The notes: generated from the letters alone by a model not told the origin. A DNA stretch of 64,000 nucleotides from Deinococcus sp. QL22 (GCF_023370075.1 NZ_CP097152.1:372001-436000), one strand, 5' to 3'. Positions 1 to 8,468 are shown, counted from the first letter of the stretch. Numbers and translations are program-made.

Positions 1-276
1 GGCCTCTTGGACGAGGGAAGAAAAAGATTGGAGCCAAAAAGAATATAGGCCGTATCATCAAGTTTGAGAAGAGCAGTGCGGTGGTTTGTGTCCTGTCAAC
101 TCTGGAATCTATCCTCAAGAGCACCCTGTGTTTTACAGGGCGACGTTTCGAAGAAAACACCCGTGTATAGGCTTAAAGTCCTCTTTCTCGCGCCAGCATT
201 CAGAAATTTTGTTTCACTTTTGCGATTTTTCCGTGAAACTTTATGTCTTTATGATCTGGAGTTCCGTGAAAGAGTT

Positions 277-330
277 GGCGCCGGGTGCGGATGTAGGAGG
301 GCCTGGGGCCCGCGCAAACAACCCGGCGCC
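277..330. repeat. 10-bp inverted repeat
   Basis: GGCGCCGGGT (277-286) is repeated in perfect inverted form as ACCCGGCGCC (321-330), with a 34-base GC-rich spacer. It could be a transcript hairpin or a terminator without a T-run; no adjacent gene end is identified. Confidence 0.45.
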
Positions 331-521
331 CGGTAGTATTCCGGGCCACGTTGCACCCAACGTTTATCTCTACTGATCAGCACCAGCAGCAAAAATGAAA
401 CGAGCGAGCCACGCTTCAGTGGCAGCGACAGCGATGACGTGCTCAGGGCAGGAGCCTGGGAAGGCACAGGTTTGAGCACAACCGTCCACCCTCAACTGTT
501 CCGCTGGCGGATGCTGACTTT

Positions 522-595
522 AGCTCGGAGGGCCGCCCTGACCGGACACCAGCGGGCCGACGCGCAGATTCAACTTCTTGGCGGCCCTCCGAGCT
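522..595. repeat. 16-bp perfect inverted repeat upstream of a small gene
   Basis: AGCTCGGAGGGCCGCC (522-537) recurs as its exact reverse complement at 580-595, with a 42-base spacer. The right arm ends 16 bases before the start at 612, so a hairpin in the leader could cover or affect the translation start. It could also be the two ends of a small decayed mobile element. Confidence 0.6.
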
Positions 596-611
596 GCGGT
601 AAGCTTTCCGG

Positions 612-1034
612 ATGACAGACCGTTCTCTTCTGACCTCGCCTGAGGCGACGCGCTTCGTAGAGGCCCTGCTTGAACTGATGGTGGAACATGGCCTGAGCAG
701 CCTGACGGCGGGACAGGCAGGTGGGCAGCTGGGTCTGGCCCAGCCCGGCCAGTTCGTGACCAGCGACCTCACTTTCCAGTTTATGTCCCCGGAAGAACAC
801 CGCTCCGCCGTTCAGGCGTATGGCCGCCCGGCACGCCTGATCCAGCCTGCGACCAGCTCCCCAACGGATCAGGACGCTGAACAGTTTGTCCGTGCGGCTG
901 GCCGCCTGTTTGACCTTCACCGCGTCTACAGCCTGAGATTCGGGGCGGGCGGTTATCTGGGGTTCCGGGCCAACGGATCCGCGCGGGAGTTCGTGCTGGA
1001 AGCCATTACGGTGAACGCTTGGCCTCTCCTCTGA
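612..1034 (+). CDS. Hypothetical protein, 140 aa
   Basis: I do not recognise this 140-residue protein. It has no membrane segment or signal peptide; it starts MTDRSLLTSPEATRFVEALL and has a helical N-terminal third, then a mixed region with a glycine-rich turn (RFGAGGYLGFRANGS, about residues 113-127). The start at 612 is the first ATG in frame and lies just after a 16-bp inverted repeat. No ribosome binding site is clear. It stands alone, with a 500-base gap before the amidase gene. Codon use is like that of its neighbours, which supports coding. Confidence 0.5.
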   Translation: MTDRSLLTSPEATRFVEALLELMVEHGLSSLTAGQAGGQLGLAQPGQFVTSDLTFQFMSPEEHRSAVQAYGRPARLIQPATSSPTDQDAEQFVRAAGRLFDLHRVYSLRFGAGGYLGFRANGSAREFVLEAITVNAWPLL

Positions 1035-1532
1035 AAGCGCAGGCGAATACCGCAGCCCATGACCGCGCCGTCTTTAGGGCGGTCTTTGATGACCGATCAA
1101 CACCTGTCTGGAAACGGCGCCGCAGACATCCTGGTCAGTGAGTGGCAACAGCGCGGCCTCAGTCCATCACCGAACCGTCAGTGAGTGCGGTACGGACACC
1201 TGAGGGTGCACTGAGGCGGCCAGAAGTGATCTTTTGGTGGGGAGCCCAATGATGGGGGTAGGTTGTGGGCACTCTTCCACAGCTCTGCCTCGCCCGCTTG
1301 AGCGGTTGCCAGTGCCTCAAGCTGACAAGCTGGCCCTCCCAAGGATGAAACTTCTCTGAAGAAGCGTGAGGTGAATTTTTTCCCGCCTTCGCAGTTTTCA
1401 TTCGCTAAGGTGGTGCAAGTTCCCACTGGCTCTTCAGTAATTTTCCTATCGCGACGGCACACCCGTGTCGGCAGCGGCCCTTTTGCCCGCCCTCATGTCA
1501 TCGCTATTTGGTCTGGCCCTCTAGGAGGCTTG
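1035..1532. other. Intergenic gap of about 500 bases
   Basis: No gene supported. A 31-codon frame begins at an ATG at 1089 (MTDQHLSGNGAADILVSEWQ...) and ends at 1184, but it has no ribosome binding site or family likeness. The frame of the amidase gene stays open upstream to 1371, but the ribosome binding site and signal peptide place the true start at 1533. The promoter of the amidase should lie in this gap; I could not pick out a clear -35/-10 pair. Confidence 0.4.
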
Positions 1533-2627
1533 ATGAACCCACCCGTAAACCGCCGTGATCTGTTGCGCTGGGGCGCGGCCTGTGCTGGCCCCACCTTGCT
1601 GGCCAGTTGCGGCCTGACGAAAGTGGCTGTTCTGAACCATGACACTCCCGGCCACCGCCTGAACACCCTGGCCCTGGCCTTCCCCAGCATTGCCACCACA
1701 GCCCTGTGGAAGGCGCAGGCCCCCAAGGAACCGGTCACCCTCTTGGCGACCCGGCCCACGCGGATTATTGTGCACCATACGGCCAGCGCCAACGTCAGCG
1801 ATCTGTCTCAGGCCCAGGCGTACTCTCTGGCCCGCTCTATTCAGCAGAGCCATATTGACCGGGGCTGGATCGATTCGGGTCAGCAGTTCACCATCAGCCG
1901 GGGCGGGTACATGCTGGAAGGCCGTCACCAGAGCATCGACGCGGCCCGCACAGGCAACCAGCACGTGCGCGGGGCTCACTGCGAGGGCTTCAACGACGTT
2001 TCCGTGGGCATTGAAAACGAAGGAACTTACACCAGCGTTGCTCCGCCCACGGCCCAGTACAACGCCTTGGTGCAGCTGTGCGCCTGGCTGTGTCAGCAGT
2101 ACTCCATTCCCGCCACCGAGCTGTACGGCCACCGCGACTTTCTGAACACCTCTTGCCCCGGCGACGTGCTGTACGCCAGGCTGCCTCAACTGCGGCGTGA
2201 CGTGGCCGCCCGCCTGGGCGTCAATGTGCGGGTCTGGCCGACCACCCGAACCGGACAGACGGGAGAGCGCGTGAGGAGCGTGCAGTTTCTGCTGCGGGCG
2301 CGGGGGCAAGGCGGCAGTGTGGACGGCAACTATGGCAGCGGCACAGGCAGCCTCGTGAGCGCTTTCCAGACCTCGGTGGGCCTGACGCCGGACGCGCTGG
2401 TGGGATCGGCGACTTGGGAAAAGCTGATCCTGACCGTGCGGCGAGGCAACACCGAAGACGCCGTGCAGGCCGTTCAGAGTCAGCTGCGGAGTCGCGGCTT
2501 TGCTGTGGCCGTAGACGGCGTGTTCGGCGCGGGTACAGAAAGTGCCGTGCAGAGCTTTCAAAGCAGTCAGGGGTTGGGCGCAGACGGCATTGCCGGCCCA
2601 AATACCTGGGTGGCTCTGGTGAGCTGA
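1533..2627 (+). CDS. Tat-type lipoprotein N-acetylmuramoyl-L-alanine amidase
   Basis: Predicted to cleave the bond between muramic acid and the stem peptide in peptidoglycan, outside the cytoplasmic membrane. The ATG at 1533 follows AGGAGG (1523-1528). The 364-residue protein opens with a twin-arginine signal (RR at residues 7-8, then LLRWG) that ends in a lipobox LLASC (Cys26), so it looks like a Tat-exported lipoprotein. Residues about 75-230 are an Amidase_2 domain with the usual zinc and active-site landmarks: VHHTA, GAHCEGFNDVSVGIENEG, GHRD and SCPG. Two peptidoglycan_binding_1 repeats follow (about 235-295 and 303-362, each ending in a GP/GS-x-TW motif). The next gene encodes another lipoprotein with a possible wall-peptidase fold. 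Family call is firm; Tat export is inferred. Confidence 0.9.
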   Translation: MNPPVNRRDLLRWGAACAGPTLLASCGLTKVAVLNHDTPGHRLNTLALAFPSIATTALWKAQAPKEPVTLLATRPTRIIVHHTASANVSDLSQAQAYSLARSIQQSHIDRGWIDSGQQFTISRGGYMLEGRHQSIDAARTGNQHVRGAHCEGFNDVSVGIENEGTYTSVAPPTAQYNALVQLCAWLCQQYSIPATELYGHRDFLNTSCPGDVLYARLPQLRRDVAARLGVNVRVWPTTRTGQTGERVRSVQFLLRARGQGGSVDGNYGSGTGSLVSAFQTSVGLTPDALVGSATWEKLILTVRRGNTEDAVQAVQSQLRSRGFAVAVDGVFGAGTESAVQSFQSSQGLGADGIAGPNTWVALVS

Positions 2628-2708
2628 CCTTCTCCACTGCTGCAGGCCCTGTCAGTGGCTCAAGACCTGTCCGACTTTCCCGTCCTCTTTGTGTTCAAAG
2701 GAGTTGCC

Positions 2709-3248
2709 ATGCGTTTAGTCCATCAGCAGTTTGGCGTTCTTGCCCTGACCTGCCTGTTTGCCCTGTCCTCGTGCGGTGCGCCCAACGCCGCCCTGCCGCA
2801 GGAATCCGCAGCCACGAACCTGAATCCAGACGCCACCCTGAATGCCCTGAGCGGCACCAAGCTGAGCGACGCCACCGCCCGCAGCCGCGTGACCGCCGCC
2901 GGTATTCCGGTGGTGTCCAGTGGCAACTGCAGTACCCGCAGCGTCTCGACCTGTACGTCTCTGGAGCAGATCTACTCCGGCACTATTGACGGCATCCTGA
3001 CGCTGAAACGGGCCTCAGGCTGCGCCCTGAACATTACGGGCGGCACCGAAGTGGGACACTCAAGCGGCACCTACAGCCATTACAACGGCTACAAACTCGA
3101 TACCAGCCTGTCGACCTGCATCAACAGCTATGTCACCAGAAACTTTACCTACATCGGATTGCGCGGAGACGGGGCGCCTCAGTACAAAAGTGCAGCGGGC
3201 AATATTTACGCCAAGGAATCCAACCACTGGGACATCCTGTACTACTGA
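2709..3248 (+). CDS. Lipoprotein with M15/hedgehog-like zinc-site motifs
   Basis: A 179-residue protein started at the ATG at 2709, preceded by AAAGGAG. It has a lipoprotein signal peptide ending LFALSSC (Cys22), so it should be anchored outside the membrane. The C-terminal half carries ITGGTEVGHSSG, then SHYNGYKLD, which fits the H-x2-G-x3-D zinc-ligand spacing of M15 D-Ala-D-Ala peptidases, and ends with ESNHWDI, which fits their catalytic Glu-x2-His pair. This suggests a wall-peptide hydrolase or a related hedgehog-fold domain. The gene lies 81 bases after the amidase gene in the same direction, so the two may act on the same substrate. The motif match is by eye; the overall sequence is divergent. 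Confidence 0.6.
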   Translation: MRLVHQQFGVLALTCLFALSSCGAPNAALPQESAATNLNPDATLNALSGTKLSDATARSRVTAAGIPVVSSGNCSTRSVSTCTSLEQIYSGTIDGILTLKRASGCALNITGGTEVGHSSGTYSHYNGYKLDTSLSTCINSYVTRNFTYIGLRGDGAPQYKSAAGNIYAKESNHWDILYY

Positions 3249-3465
3249 GTCTCAGGGCGTGTTGACACCTGCTGGCTGGCCGGGGAGAGTCGTCCCCCCT
3301 CAGAGTCGCACCGTTTTAGAGTGGGAGAGGCGAATTGGCCTGGACTGGCATGGTTGTCATAGAAGTGGCCCTTGCCGGAGCGGACAGGGGCCACCTGCTT
3401 CTGCCCGCCTGCTCAGCAGGGCTGGCCGGAAGGCGCTATGTTCAGCGACAAGGATGACTCGACCC

Positions 3466-3936
3466 ATGAAGATAACGGCGGCTGGATGGAAGCGTTTGCA
3501 GCAGAGTCTGGAACGCGAGCAAGAGCGTTTAGAGGAAGCCCGCGCCTACGTCCGGGATCAGATGGAAGCCAACGAAGCGGAAAATCTGGGGCTGGTGGAG
3601 GCCCAACAGCAACTGGCTGCGGTTGAGGAGCGCATTGAAGAGCTGAGAAGCGTGTTGGATGCGGCCCAGGTGATTTCGGTGGAAGGCGGTCAGCACGACT
3701 GTGTAGAGCTCGGTGATTACGTGCTGCTCAAAGACCTTCAGTCGGGGCGGGAATTGCGGGCTCAACTGGTCAGCCCGGTAGAGGTCGCCCCCACCACTCA
3801 GGGTGTGGTTCAGATCAGCTCGGACAGTCCGGTGGGCCGCAAGCTGGAAGGGGCAAAGGCCGGAGATTCCTTTGAAGTCACAGTGGGCCGCCGACAGGCG
3901 CAGTACCAGGTGCACAGCATTGAAACCAAAGCCTGA
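3466..3936 (+). CDS. GreA/GreB/Gfh-family transcript cleavage factor-like protein
   Basis: About 156 residues with the two-domain plan of Gre factors: an antiparallel coiled coil (residues about 10-75, rich in E, Q and A) and a C-terminal FKBP-like domain (about 80-155, with GDYVLLKDLQSGRELRAQLVSP and SPVGRKLEGAKAGDSFEVTV). Gre proteins insert the coiled coil into the RNA polymerase secondary channel; their tip acidic residues stimulate RNA cleavage, while Gfh relatives inhibit the enzyme. Here the tip reads about EANEAENLG, so one acidic position is kept and the other seems to be Asn or shifted. It may be a Gfh-like regulator and not the housekeeping GreA. An ATG at 3454 is the alternative start, but its AAGG lies too close. 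Confidence 0.75.
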   Translation: MKITAAGWKRLQQSLEREQERLEEARAYVRDQMEANEAENLGLVEAQQQLAAVEERIEELRSVLDAAQVISVEGGQHDCVELGDYVLLKDLQSGRELRAQLVSPVEVAPTTQGVVQISSDSPVGRKLEGAKAGDSFEVTVGRRQAQYQVHSIETKA

Positions 3937-3970
3937 GCGTACTGAACCATTGACGAGATGAGAACCGAAC

Positions 3971-4011
3971 GTGTTTGGGGGCAGCTTGAGAGTGAGGATG
4001 CCCCCGAACAC
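3971..4011. terminator. Hairpin between convergent genes
   Basis: GTGTTTGGGGGCA (3971-3983) pairs with TGCCCCCGAACAC (3999-4011), a 13-bp stem with one G-T pair. It sits between the ends of the Gre-like gene (+) and the membrane protein gene (-), the usual place for a bidirectional terminator, although no long T-run follows on either side. Confidence 0.55.
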
Positions 4012-4085
4012 TGTGCCGCGCGCTGTTAGCTGAGCAGGGCGCGGCCCCGGCCCAGCCTCACTTCTCCCCGGTCTGGCCCGCTCCA

Positions 4086-4526
4086 TTATCCTCCGGCCAT
4101 GACCATCCCCAGGAGCAGCCACCAGCTCACGAGCAGGCTGCGTAGAAGCCATAGCAGGGTTCGCGCCCAGTTGGTCGTGACCAGGCGCGAGTGCCGTCTC
4201 CGGTCAAACCCTGTTGTCAACTGGCGGTGTGCCGGAGACTGGACGAGGGCCGTCGAGAGCCAGATCAAGACAATGAGGGCGAGCCCCAGCGCCGTGGATG
4301 CAGCAGACACCAAGGGGGGTGGCCGCAACATCAGCGCGGCCCCTGTCGCCAGTTCAGCGAGCATCAGCGGCGCGACCAACCAGGTGATGCGCCGGATGTG
4401 TTCTTGTTGGTAGGCGGCGTAGTTGGTCGCCCCAACGCGGGAAAACAAGGGGTAATGAACGAGTTGGATGGTGAGGATCAAGCCGGACAAGGCCCAGGTA
4501 AGCGCGGCATGGACAACGAGCAGCAT
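4086..4526 (-). CDS. Small four-helix integral membrane protein
   Basis: A 146-residue hydrophobic protein, starting at the ATG at 4526 (MLLVVHAALTWALSGLI). Hydrophobic segments lie at about residues 5-25, 48-66, 72-92 and 122-142, with charged loops between. A conserved-looking stretch after helix 1 (QLVHYPLFSRVG..Y..Y...HIRRITW) resembles families of unknown function with the same architecture. I cannot assign a function. It is transcribed toward the Gre-like gene. The reading frame stays open upstream to 4751, but that part is Pro/Arg-rich and unlike a protein N-terminus. Confidence 0.65.
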   Translation of the reverse strand: MLLVVHAALTWALSGLILTIQLVHYPLFSRVGATNYAAYQQEHIRRITWLVAPLMLAELATGAALMLRPPPLVSAASTALGLALIVLIWLSTALVQSPAHRQLTTGFDRRRHSRLVTTNWARTLLWLLRSLLVSWWLLLGMVMAGG

Positions 4527-4589
4527 CGTCTGAGTGTGACATTGAACCGCAGCTGGAGGCCCGTTCCCGCCCGGTGGGGGCAGGGGCCA

Positions 4590-5155
4590 ACACGGTTGTG
4601 TTGCCTTAACTTGACCCCTGCCGCGGTCATTGACCATCTCTGGAACGCTCGTTTTTGGTGACTGTCTAGGCCCAAGCGTCTTCAATGGAACCCTGTTCCT
4701 GTAAAGACTGCACAGATGAGCAGGGCCACGCGCCGCTCTGGGGACAAACACTCGGCTGGAGTTTGGCCTGGGCGCGGGGCTGGCGGGAACGCCACGCCGG
4801 GGAACCTTGGACTGGGTTCTACATTGTTGACTGATTGTGGCCAGCTATTTGCTTCCAAGGAGGGAAGGAGCCCTCCACAAGGCAATCGGCCGTTCAGGCC
4901 GATTGCTGCACGTTGTCTTGTTAAGTGGTGAACGCAGCCTATTGATGATGACGACGCCATAACGCAGGCATGCTGGAGCGGGCGGGATGGTGGAGGTGTG
5001 TGATTCGGGCCTGCAGTTCGAGAATGTCCTGCGCCCGGAGTTCTCACGGAAATCCTCGTTGTTGTCGCTCTTGTCGTCGTGTGAGACGATGGGATTGTTC
5101 AATCCAGTTGTTGCAACGTGCCGTAGACATGACTTGGCCGTGTTCCACGGCGTGA
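4590..5155 (-). mobile_element. Decayed IS6-type insertion sequence remnants
   Basis: The stretch about 4985-5150 is similar at DNA level to the 3' half of the IS6-type transposase at 25.2-25.6 kb (same order of the ...TGATTCGGGC..., CGCTCTTGT(C/T)GTCGTGTG and TTGCA(A/G)CG..CCGTAGA.ATGAC blocks), in the same minus orientation, but no reading frame survives. A typical end of this element family, GGTTGTGTTGCCTTAA, is at 4590-4605. The region between (4610-4980) shows nothing I recognise. The whole 4527-5229 gap therefore contains decayed mobile DNA plus the promoter of the DeoR gene. Confidence 0.6.
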
Positions 5156-5215
5156 GCACAGGACCCTCACGTATCGATATCCAGCTTGTTCTGCCCCTCG
5201 CCGCTCAAATATGCG

Positions 5216-5221
5216 TATGAT
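5216..5221 (+). promoter_or_regulatory. -10 element of a probably leaderless promoter
   Basis: TATGAT ends 8 bases before the ATG at 5230, and there is no ribosome binding site. Transcription would start at or next to the A of the start codon, the leaderless pattern that is common in Deinococcus. No good -35 box is visible at the usual spacing. Confidence 0.5.
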
Positions 5222-5229
5222 CTGCTCAT

Positions 5230-5979
5230 ATGCTCCCACTTGAGCGCCAAACGCGCATTATTGAACTGATGGACGTGCATGAAACATTGCTCACCCAAGA
5301 GCTTGCCGAAAAGGTAGGCGTTTCAGAGGCGACCATCCGGCGTGACCTGCAGGGCATGGCCGAACAGGGACTCCTGGCCCGAACACACGGAGGCGCGGTT
5401 CGCTTGCAGCGCAGTCTGACTCAGGAACCGGCGTTCGCAGCCAAATCGGTGCGGATGCCCAGCGAGAAGTTAGCGATTGCCGACTATGTCGCCTCTCAAG
5501 TCAAAGATGGCTCTACGCTTATCTTTGATGCTGGAACCACGATCCTCGCGGTGGCCCAGCGTCTGGCCGGCCGGCCCCTGACGGCCATTACGCTCGATCT
5601 GCCCGCCGCCCAAGTCCTGGCAGTCGGCGAGACGGAAGTGCTCTTGTTGGGGGGCCGGGTTCGCAGCAACTCCTTCAGCATCACCGGCCCGTGGACTGAG
5701 GAACTCCTGCGCGGTCTACGGGCTGACCTGTTCCTCATGGGTGCCCATGCCGTCGATGAACGCGGCGTCTCGAATGCAGTGATTGAGGAGGCGATGGTCA
5801 AGCGCCTGGCAATCGAGGCGAGCGCCAAGACTCTCTTGCTCGCCGATCACAGCAAGTTTGGCTGGCGAGCCATGACTCAGGTGTGCGCTCTAGACCGAGT
5901 GAGCGAAGTGGTGAGCGACCGGAAGAGTCGCAAGTTCGGCTGGCTGAGGGACGCGGGCCTGGAGGTCACGCTGGTGTGA
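5230..5979 (+). CDS. DeoR-family transcriptional repressor
   Basis: A 249-residue DNA-binding regulator. Residues 1-57 form the DeoR winged helix (ERQTRIIELM..., SEATIRRDLQGMAEQGLL), followed by the hallmark HGGAV. Residues about 75-235 are the DeoR sensor domain related to sugar-phosphate isomerases (DAGTT at about 100-104, LLGGRVR, LADHSKFG). Such proteins usually bind a phosphorylated sugar and release a nearby operon. Its gene converges on the sugar ABC transporter/kinase operon, with a shared terminator, so it is the likely regulator of that operon. A palindrome downstream of the operon promoter (11471-11492) is a candidate binding site. The start is set by the -10 box just upstream. Confidence 0.88.
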   Translation: MLPLERQTRIIELMDVHETLLTQELAEKVGVSEATIRRDLQGMAEQGLLARTHGGAVRLQRSLTQEPAFAAKSVRMPSEKLAIADYVASQVKDGSTLIFDAGTTILAVAQRLAGRPLTAITLDLPAAQVLAVGETEVLLLGGRVRSNSFSITGPWTEELLRGLRADLFLMGAHAVDERGVSNAVIEEAMVKRLAIEASAKTLLLADHSKFGWRAMTQVCALDRVSEVVSDRKSRKFGWLRDAGLEVTLV

Positions 5980-6013
5980 AGAGGGCCGGGGCAACTGCCC
6001 CGGCCCTCTTCAC
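5976..6013. terminator. Bidirectional terminator between deoR-type gene and sugar operon
   Basis: GTGAAGAGGGCCGGGGC (5976-5992) and its exact reverse complement (5997-6013) form a 17-bp stem with a four-base loop. A short T-rich stretch (TTTCGTT) follows on the plus strand. It lies exactly between the two convergent stop codons. Confidence 0.85.
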
Positions 6014-6022
6014 TTTCGTTGC

Positions 6023-6994
6023 TCAGCGGCCGCGGGTGTACCGGTCGATCACCATAGCGCCGATGATGATGAGGCCGGTGGCCAGCAGTTGGTAGAAGGC
6101 CTGGACGCCCAAGAGGGTCAAGACGTTTTGCAACATGCTCAGGAGTAGCGCGCCCAGGAGCGCCCCGACCACATTGCCCTTGCCCCCGGAGAGGCTCGTG
6201 CCGCCCACCACTGCGGCAGCGATGGCACTCAGTTCCCAGCCGTTGCCGAGAATCGGTTCTGCCGCGCCCAACTGCGCGATCAGCACCAGGGCGGCAAAGG
6301 CCGCCAGAACCCCGGAAATGACGTAGGTCAAGGTGATGTACCGGTTCACGTTGATCCCGCTCAGCCGCACGGCTTCAGCGTTGCCCCCGATGGCCAGGAT
6401 GTACTGCCCAGTTTTGGTGAACTTCAAGATCAGCGTGAACACCAGAACCAACCCGAGGGCAGCCAGCAGTGGAATAGGTAAACCCAACAGGTTGCCGCCC
6501 AGAACGCGTTTAAAATCGTCCGGCAGCGACAAGATCGGCTGTCCATTGGTGTAAGAGAGCGCCAAACCCCGGTAGAAGGTCATGGTGCCCAGCGTGACGA
6601 TGAAGGGGGCGAGCTGTACCCGGGTGATCAGCAGCCCGTTGACAAGTCCTGCGGCAGCACCGACTCCCAGAGCGATGAGGACTGCCAGAAGCGGCGGCAC
6701 GCCGCGCTGCATCAGGTCGGCGCCCACGACGGCTGAGAGCGCGGCAGTTGATCCGACACTCAGGTCAATGCCCCCGGTCATGATTACGTAGGTCAATCCA
6801 ATGGCAACGATCGTATTGATGGCCGCGCTCAGGCCGATCCCGGTGATGGCATTGTCGACGGAGAAAAACGACGGCACGGTGAAACTGAAGACCACCGCGC
6901 CGAGAAGAAGGATGGCCAGAATGCCCGCTTCACGCAGCCGCTCAATCACGGCGGCGCGGCCTGCACTATTCGGAGAGGGCTGGATCTTTTGCAT
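6023..6994 (-). CDS. Sugar ABC transporter permease (RbsC type)
   Basis: A 323-residue membrane protein of the BPD_transp_2 (ribose/xylose/galactoside permease) family, with about nine to ten hydrophobic segments, a conserved GGIDLSVGS near residue 75-83, GLLITRVQLAPFIVTLGTM and GGNAEAVRLSGI. It forms the transmembrane channel of a sugar importer. It is the last gene of the operon; its start overlaps the end of the ATPase gene by 29 bases, pointing to coupled translation. The substrate is probably a monosaccharide such as ribose or an epimer, judged from the kinase and isomerase in the same operon; the sequence does not show which one. Confidence 0.9.
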   Translation of the reverse strand: MQKIQPSPNSAGRAAVIERLREAGILAILLLGAVVFSFTVPSFFSVDNAITGIGLSAAINTIVAIGLTYVIMTGGIDLSVGSTAALSAVVGADLMQRGVPPLLAVLIALGVGAAAGLVNGLLITRVQLAPFIVTLGTMTFYRGLALSYTNGQPILSLPDDFKRVLGGNLLGLPIPLLAALGLVLVFTLILKFTKTGQYILAIGGNAEAVRLSGINVNRYITLTYVISGVLAAFAALVLIAQLGAAEPILGNGWELSAIAAAVVGGTSLSGGKGNVVGALLGALLLSMLQNVLTLLGVQAFYQLLATGLIIIGAMVIDRYTRGR

Positions 6995-8468
6995 GGGTTA
7001 TCGCTCCGGTGGCCAGCGCCAGGATGCGCTCCTCGCTGGCCTGGGCACGGGAAAGTTCGCCCACCAGGCGGCCTTCACGCATCACTAGAATTCGGTCACT
7101 CAGTCTCAACACTTCCGGCAATTCAGAGGACGCCATCAGGATGGCCACCCCCTGAGCTGCGAGTCCGTCGATCAGGGCGTAGATATCGGCCTTGCTGGCC
7201 ACGTCGATGCCCCGGGTCGGTTCGTCGATCAGGAGCAGGCCGCAGCCCGCGGCCAGCCAGCGGGCCAAGATGACCTTTTGCTGGTTGCCGCCGGACAGTC
7301 GGCGGATGGTTTGGTCAGGATTGTTGGGGCGGATGCCCAGTTGCAGCATCTGTGGGGCAACCTGGGCCCGCATGTCGCGTTCCTGAACGGTCGCGGTGCC
7401 CTTGGCCCAGCTCGTCAGCATCATGTTGACGCTCACCCGGGCGTCCGGCACGATGCCCTGCATTCGCCGGTCTTCTGGAATAAAGCCGGTGCCCCGCCGC
7501 ATCATCAGGTCGGGCGACGGACGCGCCACAACCAGGCCGTCGAGTTCGACCTCACCGGTATTGACGTCGTCCGCTCCGTAAATGGCGCGGAGTACCTCGG
7601 TACGCCCGGCCCCAATGAGGCCTGCTAGGGTGACCACTTCGCCTGCATGGACGTTCAGGCTGATGTCTTGGAAAGCTCCTGACCGGCTCAATTGCCGCAC
7701 GGCCAGCCGCACAGACCCGGCTTGGCGCTCGGGCGGCGCTGTTTGCGCCACCAGGTCGCGGCCGACCATCATCTGCACGAGCTGTTCCTGAGTCACGTCG
7801 CGCTGGTGCACAGTGCCGATGTGTTGACCGTCGCGCAGGACCGTCACCCGGTCAGCGAGGGCCTCGATCTCATCAAAGTGGTGGCTGACGTAGATGATGC
7901 CGACGCCCGTGGCCGTGAGGTCGCGCACCACTTGGTAGAGCTGCTCGATCTCATGGGTAGTGAGGCTGGAGGTCGGCTCGTCCATGATGATGATGCGGGC
8001 TTGACGGGCCAGGGCGCGGGCAATTTCCACCATCTGCTGCTGGGCGATGGTCAGGCGCCGAACGGGGAGGCTGGGGGCTACCTGCAAGCCGACCTGATCC
8101 AAAAAAGGTTTGACCCGGGCGTTCATCCGCGCGTAGTTCAGCACCTCGCTGCCCTCGTTGCCCAGCAAGACGTTTTGCGCGACGGTGAGTTCCGGAATGA
8201 GGGCCAGTTCCTGATGGATCATCGCGATGCCCTGGGCTTCAGCGTCTTTGGGACTGTTTAGGATAACGTTCTTCCCGTTTACAGTGAGGGCGCCGCTATC
8301 GGGGCGGTGCATCCCGAACAGGGTCTTGAGCAGGGTGCTTTTCCCTGCGCCGTTCTCCCCGAGCAGAGCATGTACCTCTCCGGCAAGGAGCGTGAACTCG
8401 ACGTCGCGCAGCACCTGCACGCCGCTGAACGATTTATGGATGTGGTGAGCAGCGAGCAGTTCGGCCAC
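6966..8468 (-). CDS. Sugar ABC transporter ATP-binding protein (RbsA type)
   Basis: A 500-residue tandem ATPase that energises sugar import. The first nucleotide-binding domain has an intact Walker A (GENGAGKST, residues 37-45) and Walker B (IIIMDEPTSSL); its signature is RLTIAQQQM. The second domain has the degenerate P-loop typical of the family (GLIGAGRTE) and a strong signature LSGGNQQK with LLIDEPTRGID. I place the start at the GTG at 8468, because AAGGAG lies just upstream; the ATG at 8528 lies only 7 bases after the 3' edge of the intercistronic hairpin and lacks a binding site. It is followed directly by the permease gene. Confidence 0.9.
   Translation of the reverse strand: MAELLAAHHIHKSFSGVQVLRDVEFTLLAGEVHALLGENGAGKSTLLKTLFGMHRPDSGALTVNGKNVILNSPKDAEAQGIAMIHQELALIPELTVAQNVLLGNEGSEVLNYARMNARVKPFLDQVGLQVAPSLPVRRLTIAQQQMVEIARALARQARIIIMDEPTSSLTTHEIEQLYQVVRDLTATGVGIIYVSHHFDEIEALADRVTVLRDGQHIGTVHQRDVTQEQLVQMMVGRDLVAQTAPPERQAGSVRLAVRQLSRSGAFQDISLNVHAGEVVTLAGLIGAGRTEVLRAIYGADDVNTGEVELDGLVVARPSPDLMMRRGTGFIPEDRRMQGIVPDARVSVNMMLTSWAKGTATVQERDMRAQVAPQMLQLGIRPNNPDQTIRRLSGGNQQKVILARWLAAGCGLLLIDEPTRGIDVASKADIYALIDGLAAQGVAILMASSELPEVLRLSDRILVMREGRLVGELSRAQASEERILALATGAITHAKDPALSE

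Larger units (their letters stand above)
1..611. other. Non-coding leader region with inverted repeats
   Basis: I see no convincing gene in this first stretch; the short reading frames overlap on both strands and lack ribosome binding sites and family likeness. It is more AT-rich over positions 100-260 than the genes that follow. It holds two perfect inverted repeats, described separately. It could contain the far end of a gene lying outside the window or degraded mobile DNA. Confidence 0.4.

Noticed and set aside
86..376. Overlapping short plus-strand frames near the left edge
   Set aside because: No ribosome binding site, biased toward rare residues such as Cys and His, and no likeness to known proteins.
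1521..2561. 346-codon minus-strand frame opposite the amidase gene
   Set aside because: No family likeness and composition typical of antisense frames; the plus strand has signal peptide, amidase and binding domains.
5248..5262. AAACGCGCATT in the DeoR gene start, similar to a half of the candidate operator
   Set aside because: It lies in codons for a conserved part of DeoR N-termini and only one half is present; likely coincidence.
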